DNA of 64,000 nucleotides, taken from NCBI RefSeq assembly GCF_002368415.1, contig NZ_AP018290.1, forward strand, positions 4,849,614 through 4,913,613, in the 5' to 3' direction. Position 1 is the stretch's first letter; each line of letters begins with the position of its first letter. Positions 62,943-64,000 of the stretch are shown here, piece after piece. The notes beneath the pieces are model-generated. The model ran no database searches. It was not told the DNA's origin and saw only the letters and a program-made list of their open reading frames with translations. This DNA is from Calothrix sp. NIES-4105 (GTDB lineage: Bacteria > Cyanobacteriota > Cyanobacteriia > Cyanobacteriales > Nostocaceae). A program made the translations under genes and the position numbers.

Positions 62943-64000
62943 TTATATTTCCACCTGTGTTGGAATTTCTAGTTTTACTTGAGCTTCGACAAAAGAGGTG
63001 TAAATAGGAATATTAGCTTGGGTACTTTCAAAGCTAATAGCCAAAGAATATGGAACCGTCGCATCAGGGTCATTGTTCCAACCTTTATGTCCTACCACCG
63101 CAATACAAAAAGCTTCTGTTAATTCAAATGACTTTACATAAGTCCAATCTTTTTGAATAGTTCCAGCGCTTCTGGAGACATCTCTAACTATTCCATGATT
63201 ATTTTGTTTACCAAGCATCCATTTAAAAATACCATCTCCTTTGTCAGTATCATCAGGTGCATCATGTTCTTTTAAAATCCTTGCCAGAAAACGCTCTGGG
63301 TCTTCTCCCTTACCACTACAATCCCAATCTAACCAAGTTGAAAGGTACTTTCTACGATTTCTACGTGTTCGACGTGGTTGTGCTTTGTACGACAAAGTAA
63401 CTTCTACTAAAATCTCAAGTTCCTCACCTGGAGAACGTAATTGTTCTGGCAATTTAACTTGGTAAACATGAGCTTGCCTAGCTTTTAGACGACGCTCTCC
63501 TCTTGTAATTAATGTAACGCGATTAGGAAAATTACCTAACGCGCGGTTTATGTTGGGAATGCCATAACCTATTTGCCGCAGAACTTGCAGTTTATTTACA
63601 TTAGAAGACATTGCCCATTCTGGCCATTGGGCTGATTGTACTATTAATGCACGATATAAAAGACAACTTTCATCCCTGAACTCAGCAGCAAGACATGCTG
63701 CAATATGGCTGACTTTCGGTGCAGCAAACGATGTTCCAACATTATCAGAGGCAACCGCCGGACCACCACTTAAAGTTGAGCGTACTAATTCGGGGCAAAC
63801 TTCTTTCGGGCTAGTAATGTCAGGTGGTGTACCTTGATTTTTTACAAAATCGCCACCATACTCAACAACTTCAGGCTTAATCGTAGACCAAATTCCTAAG
63901 CCAGAACATGAAAAGGCTGAAGGTTGATCTTTTTGTGATACAGAAGAACACGGCGGTACTTTATAAGAAATTGAGGAAACTGAGCCAACGGTTAATGCTT
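62943..64000 (-). CDS. Subtilisin-like (S8) peptidase, N-terminus beyond the window
   Basis: The frame is open from the stop at 62943 to the window edge, giving 352 residues. ALTVGSVSS, GLGIWSTIKPEVVEYGGDF and the catalytic-Ser motif VGTSFAAPKV are visible. The Asp and His of the triad should lie upstream outside the window. After the protease domain comes a C-terminal domain of about 200 residues (ITRGERRLKARQAHVYQVKL onward) that is not recognised. Cytoplasmic S8 proteases with such C-terminal domains occur in defence-related loci. It is convergent with the DUF4365/HicA pair. Confidence 0.85.
   Translation of the reverse strand, partial: ALTVGSVSSISYKVPPCSSVSQKDQPSAFSCSGLGIWSTIKPEVVEYGGDFVKNQGTPPDITSPKEVCPELVRSTLSGGPAVASDNVGTSFAAPKVSHIAACLAAEFRDESCLLYRALIVQSAQWPEWAMSSNVNKLQVLRQIGYGIPNINRALGNFPNRVTLITRGERRLKARQAHVYQVKLPEQLRSPGEELEILVEVTLSYKAQPRRTRRNRRKYLSTWLDWDCSGKGEDPERFLARILKEHDAPDDTDKGDGIFKWMLGKQNNHGIVRDVSRSAGTIQKDWTYVKSFELTEAFCIAVVGHKGWNNDPDATVPYSLAISFESTQANIPIYTSFVEAQVKLEIPTQVEI

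Overview
The window looks like chromosome from a filamentous cyanobacterium, probably Nostocales. This is inferred from gene content: large two-partner-secretion adhesins, TPR/CHAT and CHASE2/CHAT proteins, DUF1822, DUF928, DUF4058, several Uma2-family proteins, RTX proteins and cyanobacterial double-glycine peptides. Base composition is moderate (roughly 40-43% GC by eye). The palindrome GGCGCC is strikingly frequent (about 67 sites by eye). No rRNA, tRNA or CRISPR array was recognised.

Region 1 (1-11.8 kb) is a ribosomally made peptide (RiPP) locus. Five short precursor genes on the minus strand share one double-glycine leader and carry unrelated cores. Downstream on the same strand lie an aminoglycoside-phosphotransferase-like kinase, a HopA1-domain protein and a degenerate aldo/keto reductase. 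The kinase/HopA1 pair is the one known from class V lanthipeptide and thioviridamide-type pathways. Divergently transcribed are a transposase-derived HTH protein, a C39-peptidase ABC exporter with a cNMP-binding-like N-terminus, an HlyD adaptor and a PpiC-type isomerase, which together should cleave the leaders and export the products.

Region 2 (11.8-38 kb) is a secretion and surface region. It holds three filamentous-haemagglutinin-type exoproteins, a glycosyltransferase, a MacA/MacB-like adaptor and permease, a TolC-like outer membrane protein, a secreted TPR/CHAT protease-like protein and four small secreted proteins (a cyanovirin-N homologue, a possible tendamistat-like protein and two unknowns). 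A 19-bp inverted repeat, CATAACT-N5-AGTTATG, occurs four times in regions 1 and 2, always between divergent exported or secretion genes, and probably marks a common regulon.

Region 3 (38.8-52 kb) has an RTX protein, two Uma2 proteins, a minus-strand operon of sigma-like factor, DUF1822, CHAT-CHASE2 and DUF928, a methyltransferase gene split by an in-frame TGA, and a giant RTX protein with two divergent alkaline-phosphatase domains.

Region 4 (52-64 kb) resembles a conflict/defence island. It contains DUF4058 and Uma2 proteins, a RelE-like domain fused to an SF1 helicase with a coiled-coil membrane partner, a broken HNH nuclease behind a small conserved protein, a trypco2-like protein with a CHAT protease, a truncated IS1595-type transposase, a DUF4365/HicA-like pair and a subtilisin-like protease running off the window. 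Gene remnants and palindromic repeats between these genes show repeated rearrangement.
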